From: Endocalyx cinctus | Taxonomy: Eukaryota; Ascomycota; Sordariomycetes; Amphisphaeriales; Apiosporaceae | DNA length: 64,000 nucleotides | Assembly: GCA_001600455.1 (NCBI GenBank) | Contig: BCKC01000002.1 | Coordinates: 2,866,171-2,930,170 of the forward strand | Direction of reading: 5' to 3' | In this document: positions 1 through 12,536 of the stretch, piece after piece | Position numbering within the stretch: the stretch's first letter is position 1 | Layout: each line of letters begins with the position of its first letter | Translations under genes and position numbers: made by a program | Notes under the pieces: model-generated | Database searches by the model: none | What the model saw: only the letters and a program-made list of their open reading frames with translations | What the model was told of the DNA's origin: nothing

Positions 1-769
1 CTACATCGTCGAATGCCAGTTCCTCGCGTGCAAAGCGAGGGTAGTACCTCCCGCCCCCGCCCCCGCCGAAGACGTTGAAAAGGCATCTACGTCGTCGACA
101 TCCTCCTCATCCAGTTCCGACGAGTCGACGAGCCTCGACGATTACGACGACTGCGACGACCTTATGGAATCGTCTCGCCGGCTGGAAAAGAGAAAGAGGA
201 GAGAAGAGAGGAAGCGAAATCGTCCCAAGACCGTAGCGGAGGTCGATCCGGAAGGAGGGTCCCGGCAGACGTTAGACGACATCTCGGGCCACTTCGAGGC
301 CTGGCGACGGCCGTACGAGACGTTCAGCACGCGCGAGCTCGCCAACTCCCGCGCCGCCGAACTCTTCCTGGAGGAATCGCGCGTCGGCGAGAGTGAAGGC
401 CGGGACGCGATGGACGAGTTCTGGTGGCAGCGGAACGCCGTCGAGGCCGTTCACCTGCCCGCCCTGCGGAAGATCGCTCGCGACGAGGAGATTTCGTCGA
501 ACGTGGCCGAGGATGCGGAAGTGCGGGAGGGGGGAGAGAAAGGGGGAGGAGAGGACGACCAGGACGAGAGCGATAATGACGATGATGCTGATGATAATGA
601 CGATAATAACGGGAAAATTAATGATCTCTGTAATAATGGTAACGGTGGTGGTAAAGGCCTCTATTACGCTGATCTGGAGACGTTCGATATGGAGTCGAGA
701 CTGGGGTTCAATCGGGTCATCGTCGCCGTTCACCGGATTCGGGACATGGAGGGTCCCTTGAACATCTGA
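1..769 (+). CDS. 3' part of an unrecognised acidic protein (5' truncated by the window)
   Basis: The frame is open from base 2 to a TGA at 767-769, giving about 255 residues with no start visible because the window begins inside the gene. The visible part has a Ser/Asp-rich stretch, a basic segment (RRLEKRKRREERKR), a central region with several aromatic and acidic residues that looks folded (around FEAWRRPYETFSTRELANS and DEFWWQRNAVEAVHLP), then a long Asp/Asn/Gly low-complexity tract and a short ordered C-terminus. I do not recognise the family. The internal ATG at 164 lies inside the open frame and need not be the start. The overlapping minus-strand frame (272-805) looks like a composition shadow. 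The gene converges with MOT1, with about 1.1 kb between their stops. Being coding is fairly safe because of the codon-biased, open, GC-rich frame; the function is unknown. Confidence 0.7.
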   Translation, partial: YIVECQFLACKARVVPPAPAPAEDVEKASTSSTSSSSSSDESTSLDDYDDCDDLMESSRRLEKRKRREERKRNRPKTVAEVDPEGGSRQTLDDISGHFEAWRRPYETFSTRELANSRAAELFLEESRVGESEGRDAMDEFWWQRNAVEAVHLPALRKIARDEEISSNVAEDAEVREGGEKGGGEDDQDESDNDDDADDNDDNNGKINDLCNNGNGGGKGLYYADLETFDMESRLGFNRVIVAVHRIRDMEGPLNI

Positions 770-1885
770 GATTCCCCCACCCCTCCTTTGATTTCCGCCT
801 CTCAATTTTGTCTATGAGAAGAAAATCTATCTGACTGTCTAATTATAGATACCATGATACGCTGCTGAGATCAGAAAAGGTATAAGTATAAGTTACGACT
901 TGTCGCAGGATCCCACCACTACCTCTTTGCGGAAGAAGGGAATTAGTTCGCCTTGACTTCGTAAGTAGGGAATAGGACGAAGAAGCGCCATTAAATGAGA
1001 AGCAGGGGATATCATGGAAGTGAAAGTGTTTGTCGTTTGAGTTCGACGGAAGAGGGAAAAGCGTGTGGCGTGCGTACTTAGATTAGGTCTAATACACTCC
1101 ATAATATCTCTTGCTTCCCACACATTACTTGACAACTGAAACCCCCAGAATAGCTTGGTATATTGCATGCCAAAAAAACTAAAAAAACTATACATATATA
1201 GATATATCTGCACATGTCGTCCGTCTACTGATTACGCTTTTAGGAAAGTGGACACCAAGAAAAAAAGTGTTAATTGGTTCTACACTTTTTTACCCTTATA
1301 TGGCCTATGTCTTTAAGTAATGACTGAATCCGGAGTAATAGACAAACGTATATAATACGAGCACTATAAGTTTAAATTCCGCTCAGAAAAAAAAAAAAAA
1401 AAGACTGCATGGATTATTGACTAGTTAAGTATTATGCCTATATAGGTATATGTATATATTTAATATACGTAGTGCCTAAATTATGAAATCGATGATCGTC
1501 ATCTTGTGATTTCAATTTTGGGAGGCCACCTCTAAATCGAGAATGAAATTATATAGGGGAAATGATCCTTGAAAAAGTCAAGGAACAACACATCGCATTG
1601 CTTTAATACTGTTTTTCTCCTTTCCACACCCCTTTACATCCCCTGTCTCTCATTATCCATGTCCTTATTGATATTACTTATACACAGATGCAAACAGAAC
1701 AAATGCCCTGAGTAACCTCTCTAGGGATAGAGTAGAGAAGAGTACGAAAAAAATTACCCCGAAGAAAATAAAGACTATCCTTACTCGCCAAGCAAGTCTC
1801 TTAATTATTCTTTTATGAAAATATTTCTTCTGCCGATAAGAAATAAAAAAGAGTAGGAGATTCATTCACTCTCCAGAGTACCCTG
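770..1885. other. Convergent spacer between the first gene and MOT1
   Basis: This is AT-rich 3'-flanking DNA for two converging genes. It contains an A16 tract at 1387-1402 and short TATA-rich stretches near 1190-1205 and 1440-1470. A 106-codon minus-strand frame at 893-1213 has no recognisable motif. I see no gene here. Confidence 0.6.
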
Positions 1886-4800
1886 TCACTGCATCGTCTT
1901 GAGGAAGCCATCCAAGTCAAAGCTTTCCTCGTATTGGCGATTATCCCAGAGCTCTCCCAGGTCATCAGCCCATGCCTTCTTACCCGGTGCTCTGACATCT
2001 CCCGTCTCGACATCTACCATGTCCTCTTCGCGGCCTTCGATGCCATTTTGTGGTTTATCGCTTATTAGGTTTTGACCTGTATCGCCGAAACTGAAGAGAT
2101 CTAATATTTGATCCGTATCCATGGTTCCCTTAAAGAGTTTACAAGTTAGTTTTTACTTGTTGTTTAAGTCGTACGAAGCCAAGAGATTAAACTTACCAAT
2201 CCTGCATTTTGCTGATTAACAACTGTAGATGCGACATCCATCTTGAACGCTTGTAGACTATATCTGCATGTTAGACCTGCCCTCATCTCATAATCGTATA
2301 TCGAAAACTTACCTCAGAATCTTCTCTTCTAATGTTCCTCGAGTGATCAGCCGATACACATTCACAACCTTCTTCTGTCCAATACGATGAGCTCGGTCCA
2401 TGGCTTGAAGGTCACGCTGGGGATTCCAGTCGTGCTCAACAAAAATGACCGTATCTGCACCGGTGAGATTGAGACCCAAACCACCAACACTGGTAGTAAG
2501 GAGAAGGCAATCATATGACGGGTCTTTGTTAAACTTGTTCACAATATCTTGTCTCTTGTTAGCCTCTACCGAGCCATCGAGACGTAAGTACGAGACCGAC
2601 GGTAGCATGCGTCTCAAGACCGTATTCTGGACCATATCTAACATCTCCTTCATTTGACAGAATATCAACGCTCGGTGGGGCTTGATGGGTTGATAGAGCG
2701 GGTCATTCGAGTCCGTGCCTTCAACCCCGATACCACAATCAACGAGGAGATCCTTCAGAGCGGTCAGTTTTGGCGCATGCGAAGGATCTTCAATGCTAGT
2801 GCCCTGTTTTGCTAAGAAACGCTGTGTATCGTCATAAAGTTTATTACTAGGTGTCATGACGAGTGCCGGAGAATTGCAAAGTTTGCGCATGTATTGCAAA
2901 GCTTGGAAAATATGTTGCTTGGCTTCTTTGTCGTCACGGCTAGCTTCTTCCGTGATTTTCTTGCCTTGCTTCTTGGTGAAATCTTCAAACAACTTCCTCT
3001 GCAGTTCACTGAGGTCGCAGTAATAATTCTGCACAATCTTTGGAGGTAGATCGTCTAGGACTTCTTCCTTTAGGCGACGAAGCAAGAAAGGAAGGACTTG
3101 CTTGTGCAAGGCTTCAATGGCTAAAGCACCCGCTTCTTGCTCTTTCGATGAAGCCTTGCTGAAACGACTCGCAGCAATCGGCTTCGCAAAACGATCTAGG
3201 AAGACTTTCTCTGCGCCGAGGAACCCTGGCATCAAGAAATCGAAAAGAGACCACAACTCGAGCACATTATTTTGAATAGGCGTGCCCGTGAGGATCAGAC
3301 GATGATTACTGGCCAATTTTTTGACTGCCACCGAAATCTTGGCTTTGGGGTTCTTAATCAGATGACCCTCGTCTAGCACGATGTAATTCCAATTCTGTTT
3401 CTCCAGAAATTCCGTGTCATTGCGGCATACTTCGTAGGAAGTAACGACAATATCCGTCGTGGGGAATTGAACGGCCCTGGCTCGTCTTTCCGCTGGCGGT
3501 CCGACGAAAGCAGTTACACTGAGGAACGGTGCGAAGGTTTTAATCTCTTGCTGCCAATGCCCTGAAAGTGTTGGAGGACAGACTATTAGTGACGGAAGCC
3601 TTCGTACATCTGGAGCACCCGTTCTTTTAAACTCCTCGGCTCTGTTATAATGATCACTGGCGACGATACAAAGCGTTTGAAGAGTTTTACCCAGTCCCAT
3701 ATCGTCACACAAGATGCCGTGCAAATGATATTTGTTGAGGAAATGAAGCCAATTAACGCCATCTTGTTGGTACGAGCGCAACTCTGCATTTATTGCCACA
3801 GGGATTGTAAACGGTTCGACCTTTTTGGGATCTAGAAGTTGAGCAATAAACGTCCGCTCTCGATCTCTCCCTTTGAGTAGCTCTTCTGAGAGGCCAGGTG
3901 GATCGGGAATACCAGCCTCAAGGGGAACAAGTTTAACAAGGGTGGCGAAAGACGTTGTTGCTATTAGACGAATATCGTTATCCGAGTCACTCATGCGGCC
4001 TAACACAGGTACGATGAGGAAAATGACGTATGGTAATATACCATCTCCCATGACAGCAATCAGATGATAGATAGCCTCGATGGCACCTTGTCGGAAATTG
4101 AGGTCCACTGGATTGTTAATAGAGGGAAGGACTCTCTCTACAAGGGCAGTCATGCCTTCTACTGTGATGATGCTGCATATTGTTGCTATACACTTGGCGG
4201 CCATGTAGCGGAAGACGGATAGTTCTGAATGAAGGGCTTTGATTACGAGAGGCATCTGCTGCAACACAAATGGTCGTAAATCTTGATGAAGGGTAGGCGT
4301 CATAGTTCTTATCACGGACATCGCATCAACAATCTCTTGACCGAATGTATTTTCGGGATCTCTTGCTTCAGCGGGCAACTCTCCTGCGAATGCCTTGACC
4401 AGGGGTCCTTCCATAAAAGACTTCAGACTTGGTACCGTCGTAAAAAGGTCCGGACCAAAAGTGCGAGACAGTATCTCCAGAGCTTCTTTAGCTCCACGTC
4501 GTGTTATACGAGCCCCCTTTGCCTCCCGTGCAAATTTCGCAGCATCAGCTCCGTGATCTACCCTGTCCTCTTCTTTCTGCATCGACAGTATCACATTCGT
4601 CTTGGTCGCGTGAACGGGATGCTCCGGTGTTTCGGCCACTTCAACGCATGAAAATTTCACCAAGTTAGACACAACTTTATCTGCAGGTCCTCTTCGGCCC
4701 TTGTCGGTAAACAGTTGTACTAGTCGCCCGATCGTGTCCGCGGAGCGTGTCTGGAGTTGCTGGTTTTCTTCGAGCTTGATGCTGTCCATTATACCTTTGA

Positions 4801-7800
4801 TAAGGGGGCTAGGTTTCTTAGGTAAAACCTTCATAGCAATAAGAGCACAGGCAGCCGCAGCCTTGATCCGAACATCTCGCGAATCTTTGACTGCCTTGGC
4901 TTCGTCGATCGCCGAAACAGTAACTTGACGAGCGTCAGCAAGCTGTTGGCTGGCAATTAGACGCTGTGCAGGCGCCATAGCTTTCTTAAGCCTTTCATAA
5001 TCATCGCCAACACATTTGTCAGCTGTAATGAGCGAGAAAGCACCTGGTCCAGCTTCGGCCTCTCCCTGTACTACCACAGCCAGAGTCGGCAGCTTGTGCT
5101 GGGCTACCTTTCCGTGGTCCCTGAAGAGGTTAATAAGCTGTTGGCATTGTGACCTGACGCGCTGAACATAGCTAACAAGATCGCGGTATTGGAAAGGACG
5201 GTCTGAATCAATAATCTTTTGCAGTTCATCCACGTATCGCGCGGTATCAATGTTGGAAGGGGCACAGTTTCGCGCGTATTCGTCAATAATAATACAAGCG
5301 GCCAGTTGAGTTGAAGAGAAAGAAGATGTTAAACCTGGTAAGAGAGTAGCATCATACGCCTCTAAGGTTTGAGCAGGAACGAGGGCCATTACAAGGCCCA
5401 TGGCGGAAGCGGCAGTTACACGAGACCGAATGAGAGTATCCATACCCACGAGATCAACATCTCCTTGCATCATATGGCCGTCGAGATCATGAGAGTGGGA
5501 AGTGACCGGTGTTTCGTCAACTTTCGTAGATTTTCTACGCCGTTTAGGTGCCCTTTCTCCCCCCTCGGGTTCTGAGCCTTTGCGGGTTGAGGCAGGAACG
5601 CCAGGGACGAAGTACGTTCCTCCGGATGGCTTTTGGAAAAGCGAACCATTCATGGGTATAGGGTGTCGTGAAACACCGACTGGGTGGAGTGTGAGTTGCA
5701 CGAGGGCGTCAATATGCGGGGCAAACTCATTCGCAAGATGGTCCGGGTTTTTCGCCAGGCATTTGACCAAAGAGGACCATAATTGCATGGACATACTGAG
5801 AGTGTCCTGATCCCGTTCGACTAGAATATTTTGAAAAATTAATCGTAGGATTTTGCCATCCAACCACCCTTGCGACTCCTCGCCAAGATTTACAAATGTC
5901 ATCAAGGCTTTGAGAACGGCTAGTCGAACGGATGTAATAGTGTGTCGAAGGAATGGATAAAGTCTGGGGACGAGGAGGGTGAAAGAGCGCTCTTCATCTT
6001 GTTCGGCTGACTTTTTCATTGCTTGCAGTACCTCGGGGAAGCCGCACAATGTGGCCAAGAGGTCCATGATTTTCCCTGTACTAGCGCTTAAGTCATCACC
6101 TAGACTAGAAAGACTCTCCCAAACGATGTTGATCAACTCATCCAAAGCTGCGGGACGCAGATTGACAAACTCCTGAGCCATAGGGATCAGCGTAGCGGCA
6201 CTAACTGACCGAACATCATCATCACTATCGCCAAGACCTTTCATAACGGCTCGGACCACGCCATCAATCATGTCATTGTGTTGTAACAGTAGGTCTTTTC
6301 GAACGGCCACAACATATCTGAGGCCGACCATGCCACCGTGACAGACAGCCCAAATTGGTCGTTCTAAGCCAAGATCATGCTGCATTACCATCCTGTATAG
6401 AATCGAATACACATTATATACCGATTCCGGGGGGAGATGCTTTAGGAAAGAGCCCAGAGTTTGTCCTACTGTTTCACGAATAGGTGCCACCGAGGTGTCA
6501 GAGGCATAGTCGGTGAATCTATCCAGCATCAGGACACAGCAAAGCCGACAAGCCATATCGTCGAGCCATTTACGGTTCAGCTCATCATTGTCCTTCCTTG
6601 CCTTTCCTCTGAGACGCCCAGCTCCGGCACCGTGCACTCGGAGAATCTCTCTAAGCCCTAAGGCGGCACCGTGCCTGATTTCCCATTGTGGATCGAAAAG
6701 GTCAATCTTGAGAAACTCGCACAGACGTTCGTACGGCCACTCCGAGCCTTGGAGTTCGTCTTCAGCTTCGATCTCTGATTTGATAGGCATGGACGTCCCT
6801 TTGAACTCCGAGATAACCTTTGTACTCTCATCAACATCGGCAGGCCGCTCAAGATTAAAATAGTCGCTCTTTCCGCCTTTTTTTGACTCAGCATCTGCCA
6901 TCGGCGTGTCGTCAAGCCCATCTGAACCAGCGGTGAAGGAGCGTCGTATCGACAAATCGCCAAATCCACCCTTGCCTTGGGCCGCCTTTTGGGCATCTTT
7001 TTTCCTCTTACGTTTCAGAACGTTAAGTTGGCGGGCACTCAGGCCAGACTCTTCGCTGGGTTGACTTGGGCCAGAACTAGCGATGCTATCCTGGCGCGAT
7101 AAACCGTTAGCCGGCGCGGCATCAAGTGGCGTAGCCGGGCTAGCTGATTTCTCCGTCACTACCGGTATTTCTTCGTCTTCAAAGCGCCTGCCAAGCAATC
7201 CTAGTCGTCCAACAAGGAGTTTCTTTTGATGGGTAAGTCGGGCTTGCGGGTCAAGGTTTGTAATGCTGTAATCCACATGGCCAGTTCGCAGTAATTCTCT
7301 ACCATACTTCAATATCATCGATACATCTAATTTCTCGGGTTTGAAGTTTTCATCGGAGGGTAAGATAATCTCGGTTTCTTCCTCTTTTTTAATGAGGCCA
7401 TTTTCTGCCGCGGGCTCTTCTTTCTTCGTTAACGTAGGATCCTCATCTTCATTTGGATCGTAATAAGCGGCATTTTCAATAATCTTGCCCAGGGCTTTTG
7501 CCGAGGTCGCTCGAGTGTCCCAGTCCTTATGTCTCAGATATGGTACAACTCTCGACAATAAGTTGAATAGCTCCTCAGGATGTTGTTTCTGCCAGTCCGC
7601 TAGTTGGTTGACAGCGGTGTCCTTGATAAGCTTGGTGCTTCCGGTCTCCAAGATCCTAGGGGGGAAAGTCAGCCATATAATGGTGTATTATGATAAGCAG
7701 CGCGACTGCTGAATTTGAAAACCACGTTCCCATATGGTATCAGTAGGTTGAACGCCACCATCATCGGAGTATGCCGCAATCATGTGAGCAATAAGAGCCT

Positions 7801-7953
7801 ACGATTAGGTGTCCAGCCGGTGGAATCATCCCCATGGTCTAATGAAGAAAAGAAAATACTCACGTGACAAGACGATCAAGTCTGTTGAATGATGTGTTAG
7901 TCAAAAGTATCTTAATTTGACGGGAATTATGATTATCCTTACCTAGACGCCAT
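1886..7953 (-). CDS. MOT1: TATA-binding-protein-associated Snf2 ATPase Mot1 (BTAF1)
   Basis: Mot1 uses ATP to remove TBP from DNA and redistribute it among promoters in the nucleus. I model five exons: 7943-7953, 7864-7881, 2313-7655, 2197-2257 and 1886-2128, total 1891 residues, the usual fungal length. All junctions keep frame. The N-terminus MASRLDRLVTILETGSTKL and the C-terminal MDTDQILDLFSFGDTG match the family. The first two-thirds is a HEAT-repeat TBP-binding array. The C-terminal Snf2 motor shows DDMGLGKT (Walker A, about residue 1333), VLDEGH (motif II, about 1438, with the DEGH form typical of Mot1), LTGTPIQNN, and a helicase C domain ending in DRAHRIGQKKVVNVYRL. A lysine/arginine-rich segment lies near residues 220-230. 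The first two coding exons are only 11 and 18 nt. The family call is certain; the micro-exons rest on splice signals and homology knowledge. Confidence 0.96.
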
Positions 7954-8060
7954 CTTGACTACTCACTCCTAGGCTGTGTGGCCAGATTCTGGTAGAGGTT
8001 CATCTCATAATCGTAAGTCTAGCGGACAGATGTTAGCCTCTTTTATGATATCATCTTATG

Positions 8061-8088
8061 AAAAAAAAAAAAAAAAAAAAAAAAAAAA
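8061..8088. repeat. A28 mononucleotide tract
   Basis: A run of 28 A lies about 100 bp upstream of the MOT1 start codon (in MOT1 orientation, a T28 tract). Long poly(dA:dT) tracts are known to exclude nucleosomes in fungal promoters, so a promoter role is plausible but not shown. Confidence 0.85.
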
Positions 8089-8514
8089 CGTGAAGGATTA
8101 AGTGTAAGTAGATGGAAATTCGAGTAGGAAATTTGGGATTCGATTCCCGCGATTCCAAACCAACAATTTCTAGGGCTTGGGACTCTGTGTGTGACCATGA
8201 TGAAGAGTCCACAAGTGTGCTGCTGTACTTCAAAGTAATGTACACACACCGATTGTCTTAAAATACTCTCCCTTTATATATAATCACAACTCAAAAAAAG
8301 TAAAAATAATCAAATTCATATAACCCATCAAAATATAATGTTTCAATGTGGTGATGCGGTGCGAGTCAAAGCAAGACATCTTAAAAACACGCGACTTCCT
8401 TTCATACTTATATCATTCCAACGGCTAGAAATTGAATATAGTATCAAGGTTTGAAGGTGGATGGTAGATGGGCAAATAAGACGTCGCACGCATATACGAT
8501 ATTGATGGTTTGTA

Positions 8515-8517
8515 TTT

Positions 8518-8548
<31 letters not shown>

Positions 8549-8551
8549 GGG
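8515..8551. repeat. Compound homopolymer T13-G24
   Basis: An uninterrupted run of 13 T is followed directly by 24 G on the plus strand. The same arrangement, T14-G18 on the minus strand, occurs at 20225-20256. Length in such runs is unreliable in assemblies. Confidence 0.85.
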
Positions 8552-11500
8552 ATCTAGTGCATAATGATATACAAGATATGTAGTAGTATGGATGGGGTGA
8601 GGGTCTTGGGTGATAGATGAATTGAGGTTTATCAACAAAAGTCAATTAATTGCACTTACCCCTTGATAAATATGGTAGTTTGATGATATCTACCCAAATA
8701 GTGATATCACTGCAATCAAGCCTGATTCGGAATTAGTAAACAATCAATAACGGCGTAGAGAAGGACGATTCCGATTCCGATTTCAACTCCAATTCCAATC
8801 CGGTATAAAGCTTGAGTAGGTGGTTTGGTGAATCATGGGGAATATAAAAGTAGATGGACGATGATCATATGGGTATGGGTATATTGGATGTTAAGGTATT
8901 TTTTAATGTTTAGGTTAGGGTATGTTAGACTTGATGAACTAACCTTTTTGTTTATTTATTTTTTGCTTATTATTTTGGATAGTGATTGCTATAGATTAAC
9001 AGTTGATATATCCAGTTGATATATCTGTTGTATTGTAAAGTTAAGCAATAACTTGGTAGGTACTTTATATGTAATTACCTAAAATGGATTGGTGATGGTG
9101 AAAAGTAGAGCAACGTTTGGTTGTTTGATGAAATGAATAGATAATTGGTTAATTGATTGGTTAAAGGGTCAAGGTTGTATTCATATATTCTTCAATGGAA
9201 TAAAAAAAAAAGAATATACGCAGTAAATGAAAAAAATAAAAAATAATAATAATATCAATCAAAAATCAAAAAAGAAAATCAAAAGGTGGTTCGTGCGCAT
9301 AGAAGCTTACGATGGTCCTTCACAAAAGCTTTTTTGGCTGGCGACGCTGGAAGCGGCAACATAAACGGAGTGCAGCAAAAAGTATGGCTTCAGGAATCGG
9401 CGCTTCGGGGCCCTCTTGTATTTGAAGTCATACTTTTATAGGCAGATGGCAAGGATCCTTCACACGCGTGGATTGGGGGATAGAGCCACCAGGGGTCCTC
9501 CCAGCAACCTATTTTTTTTTTAATTTTCCCTTCTGGTTGGTCAAACTTTCCCACCATTCTAACCTGTCCTGTCTGTCCGCCTGCCTCCTGCAGGTTCTTG
9601 TACCCAGTCAGACAACACTGCCCCATATTAAACCCCCCCTGCTTGGTGACACTTTCTCGGCTTCTGGTGGTAGTGATATTGTCACTTATATCTGCCTACC
9701 TTAAAACTTATTCTTTCAACAAATTTCTATACGGTCTTTTAATATATCTCACCCTACCTTTTATTTTCTTTTATTTCTTTCCCTTTTTTTCTTAATCATC
9801 ATCATCATCATCATTCTTATCCTCGATAAATATATTCCCGAAGTCATACTTATAGTAGGTATATGTCCAATCATCATACATAATTTGTATCGTACACGGG
9901 AAAAAAAAAAAAAGTAATGTGATTAATACATTTAAGATTACCTAACTCGGTTATGTGGCTTGAGTCAGACTTTAAACACCCCCATCTTGGGCCATCCATG
10001 TTCAACAAAACTTACAAAATATCATTGTAACTGATTGAATAATTACTCATATATGTATCATTATATCGAATAATATATCTTTACACCTAACCGTATCTTC
10101 TCGTTTTCTTCATATTACTATGCATCTTTTTATAAGGTCCCTTCAAGGTTTTCTTTTTTTTTATACATAGTACTCCGTATATGGGCATTAAGATAGGGTA
10201 GAGTCCAAGTGCTTATTCTAGGATACCAAGAACTTGGAAGTCCACCGAAAAACGCTACTGCGTAATGACCACTAATATCCCGTCAACCGTAGTCCATAGA
10301 TATTATGCAGGACAATGAGTTGTGGCTTAAGATGAGAGTTTTGATGATGTGGTCTTTTCTTTTTTTGTATTATCTATCTACAGTACCTTGTGTACACTAC
10401 TTTTTTTTCTCTCTTTGAATTCCGAGAACCTTGCAAACTTTCGATGGATACCCGAGTCATTAATCGAACTTTATCACCTCTAATTTTGATTGATTTGATA
10501 TTTATAGAGAAAGGAATCAATTTCCAATCGTTTTATCTACACCCGCATCACCCATGGTCGGATCCTCAGTAATACATTAAGCTGTCAATTTGAGAGTTGG
10601 CTGATGGATGGTCCATAAAATTAAAATGCCCCATCTAGCCTCATTTAGTTTCCTGATCCCGATGACGATTAATTACGCTACAACCTCATCCTAAATGACT
10701 TCTCTTTCTTGATTACTCCGTACATGCATACGTGATATATGTAAAGAATGATGAGACAGAGCTATTCTTCAACTCGTCTCATTTTCTTCGATAGGTAAAC
10801 CAATTCAAGTTTTCTTTTTTAATTCATTTTGTTGGTATACCTTTTTTTTTTTCAAGGTGTGTCACGATTTTCGTTTTCTTTATTGGTTCCGGCGTATTTG
10901 TGAAGCAGTCCAGGCTACGTAAGCAATAATAAGTCCGAGGCAGTCTAGTATCTATAATAAGTATCCAATGTAGTATTTAATGGCCCGGGGAGCCGAGCAC
11001 TAGTGAGGCATCGTGACTTATAGTCAAAACCGGATAACCCGGTATATTGCGTGTTTATTACAAGGCTTTCACTTCTGTTAAAATATGTTCATGAATCAAT
11101 CTATCATAGAAACTTAACGGTATTTTTCTTCCTGGATTGAAAGAAATAATGAGGTATTTCTAAGTCCGCTAATCGCGACGATAGTGCGTATTAATATTCA
11201 TATGATAGGCTTCTTATCGAAAAAAAAAAAAGAAAATTGACATGTTAACTCGTCGGAGAAACTGAGAACTCCCAGGAGCGCCTCGATACGAAAAGCGCTC
11301 TATGTGCTTGATCTGCCATGCAGCGCCCCTTCAAACTTCTTGGGCCAATCACCAATCGAGATATTAGGCAACAGGTGAAGCTGCTGGAAGTATTGACGGT
11401 TAGTTAGATCAAGAACTACGCCGGGCTATGCTGCAGAGCTGAAGTTGCATCTTCAGTGATGATACCGGTACAATAACGAGACAACGAGCCTGAATGAGTG

Positions 11501-12368
11501 GATGGATGAAGAATAGTTAGCCGGAATCTATCGCATTCGGCACTACACTTTGCCACCCTGTCCTACCAGAAGACAGATCAATCCAGGGCTGAGCAGGCCC
11601 ATCCCCATGTAGCACAGGATCTCCGTACCCAAGCATTTCAAAAGAGATAATCATAGATATACGAGACTAGTGAAATCTAGTGTATCCCCAGGCAATCATC
11701 AATGACCATATTGTATACAAGTATATTACAATACATATACGGAGTATAATGGGATAGAAAGATGTCGATACGCCTATTCTGCTCAAGTTATGCTATAAAC
11801 AGCTGACGTCGTGTCCTAGGTTTCAGGATGAAAATCAGATGGCTGGGGGTTTCCGGCACTTCGTAAAGGATCGTCAATCAAACAAATTAAAAACAGTGGA
11901 AAGTAACGTTTGGGTCAACATTTAGTTAGTGTAGCGTACTGTACTCCGTACAATGCATACTATTACGGAGAACATGCACTAAATATTTTGGCAAATAAGC
12001 ACACCTCCCTAACCTCCACGCAGAATATTTTCTTGAGGCTGAAGAAAACTAAGCCACATGGCAAAAGAGAACCCCTTAGCCACCCGTGGGCGTATCTTTT
12101 ACTTTAGTGCTGAGCACCTAACTTACTTACGTAGTAGCTTAGTACACTGCTAATGAGCGCTACCCTAGCTGCCTAGGAGGGAAGGCTAGGGCCTACTACA
12201 GACTCTGAGCAATACTACAGCAGAGGTAAGATAGGAGGGTATACCCTGTAGCTTGCCCTGAGCTACGGCAGCTAAGGCCTTGGAAAGTACCCAGGCTATG
12301 TAATAATTAGGGTAAGTACATACTTGAATACAAAAAGTAACTTCCCACATCAAGATCTTCGCGCTTCA

Positions 12369-12374
12369 ACGCGT
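12369..12374. promoter_or_regulatory. MluI cell-cycle box (ACGCGT) upstream of SMC3
   Basis: A palindromic ACGCGT lies about 160 bp upstream of the SMC3 start. This is the core site of the G1/S factor MBF (Mbp1-Swi6) in yeasts, whose targets include cohesin genes. A second ACGCGT is in intron 1 at 12581-12586. The hexamer also occurs elsewhere in the window (near 9472, 28244, 28815 and 42006), so its presence alone is weak evidence. Confidence 0.4.
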
Positions 12375-12536
12375 CGACAAATAATTTTACGTGACAGTCC
12401 GAGACCCCCAATCGAGACATCCCACCTCATATTATCGCATCATTCATCTAATTCGATTTTGAGATTCATGTGAATTGTGCGACAAATATTATTATACTCA
12501 TCTTGAGCTGCCTGTTCGGCAGCGCATATCGCAACC

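Larger units (their letters stand above)
7954..12536. other. 4.6 kb AT-rich spacer between divergent MOT1 and SMC3
   Basis: No gene could be supported. It holds an A28 tract (8061-8088), a T13-G24 compound tract (8515-8551), an imperfect GATTCC-type hexamer repeat (about 8766-8802), an ATC microsatellite (about 9795-9815), and TACTCCGTA-type 9-mers at 10171, 10714, 11738 (reverse) and 11942. Open frames are under about 105 codons, several of them translating homopolymers. The MOT1-proximal and SMC3-proximal ends presumably carry the two promoters. Confidence 0.6.

Noticed and set aside
272..805. 177-codon minus-strand open frame at the left edge
   Set aside because: It runs opposite the first gene's GC-rich and Asp-repeat region, and its poly-Ile/Val part is the complement of the acidic repeat.
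893..1213. 106-codon minus-strand frame
   Set aside because: No motif, AT-driven composition, and it sits in the convergent 3' flanks of two genes.
8043..8645. Several minus-strand frames across the A28 and G24 tracts
   Set aside because: They consist largely of poly-Phe or poly-Pro from homopolymers and have no other support.
9390..9704. Overlapping 78-codon frames on both strands
   Set aside because: No recognisable motif, no splice support, and coding-like composition on neither strand.
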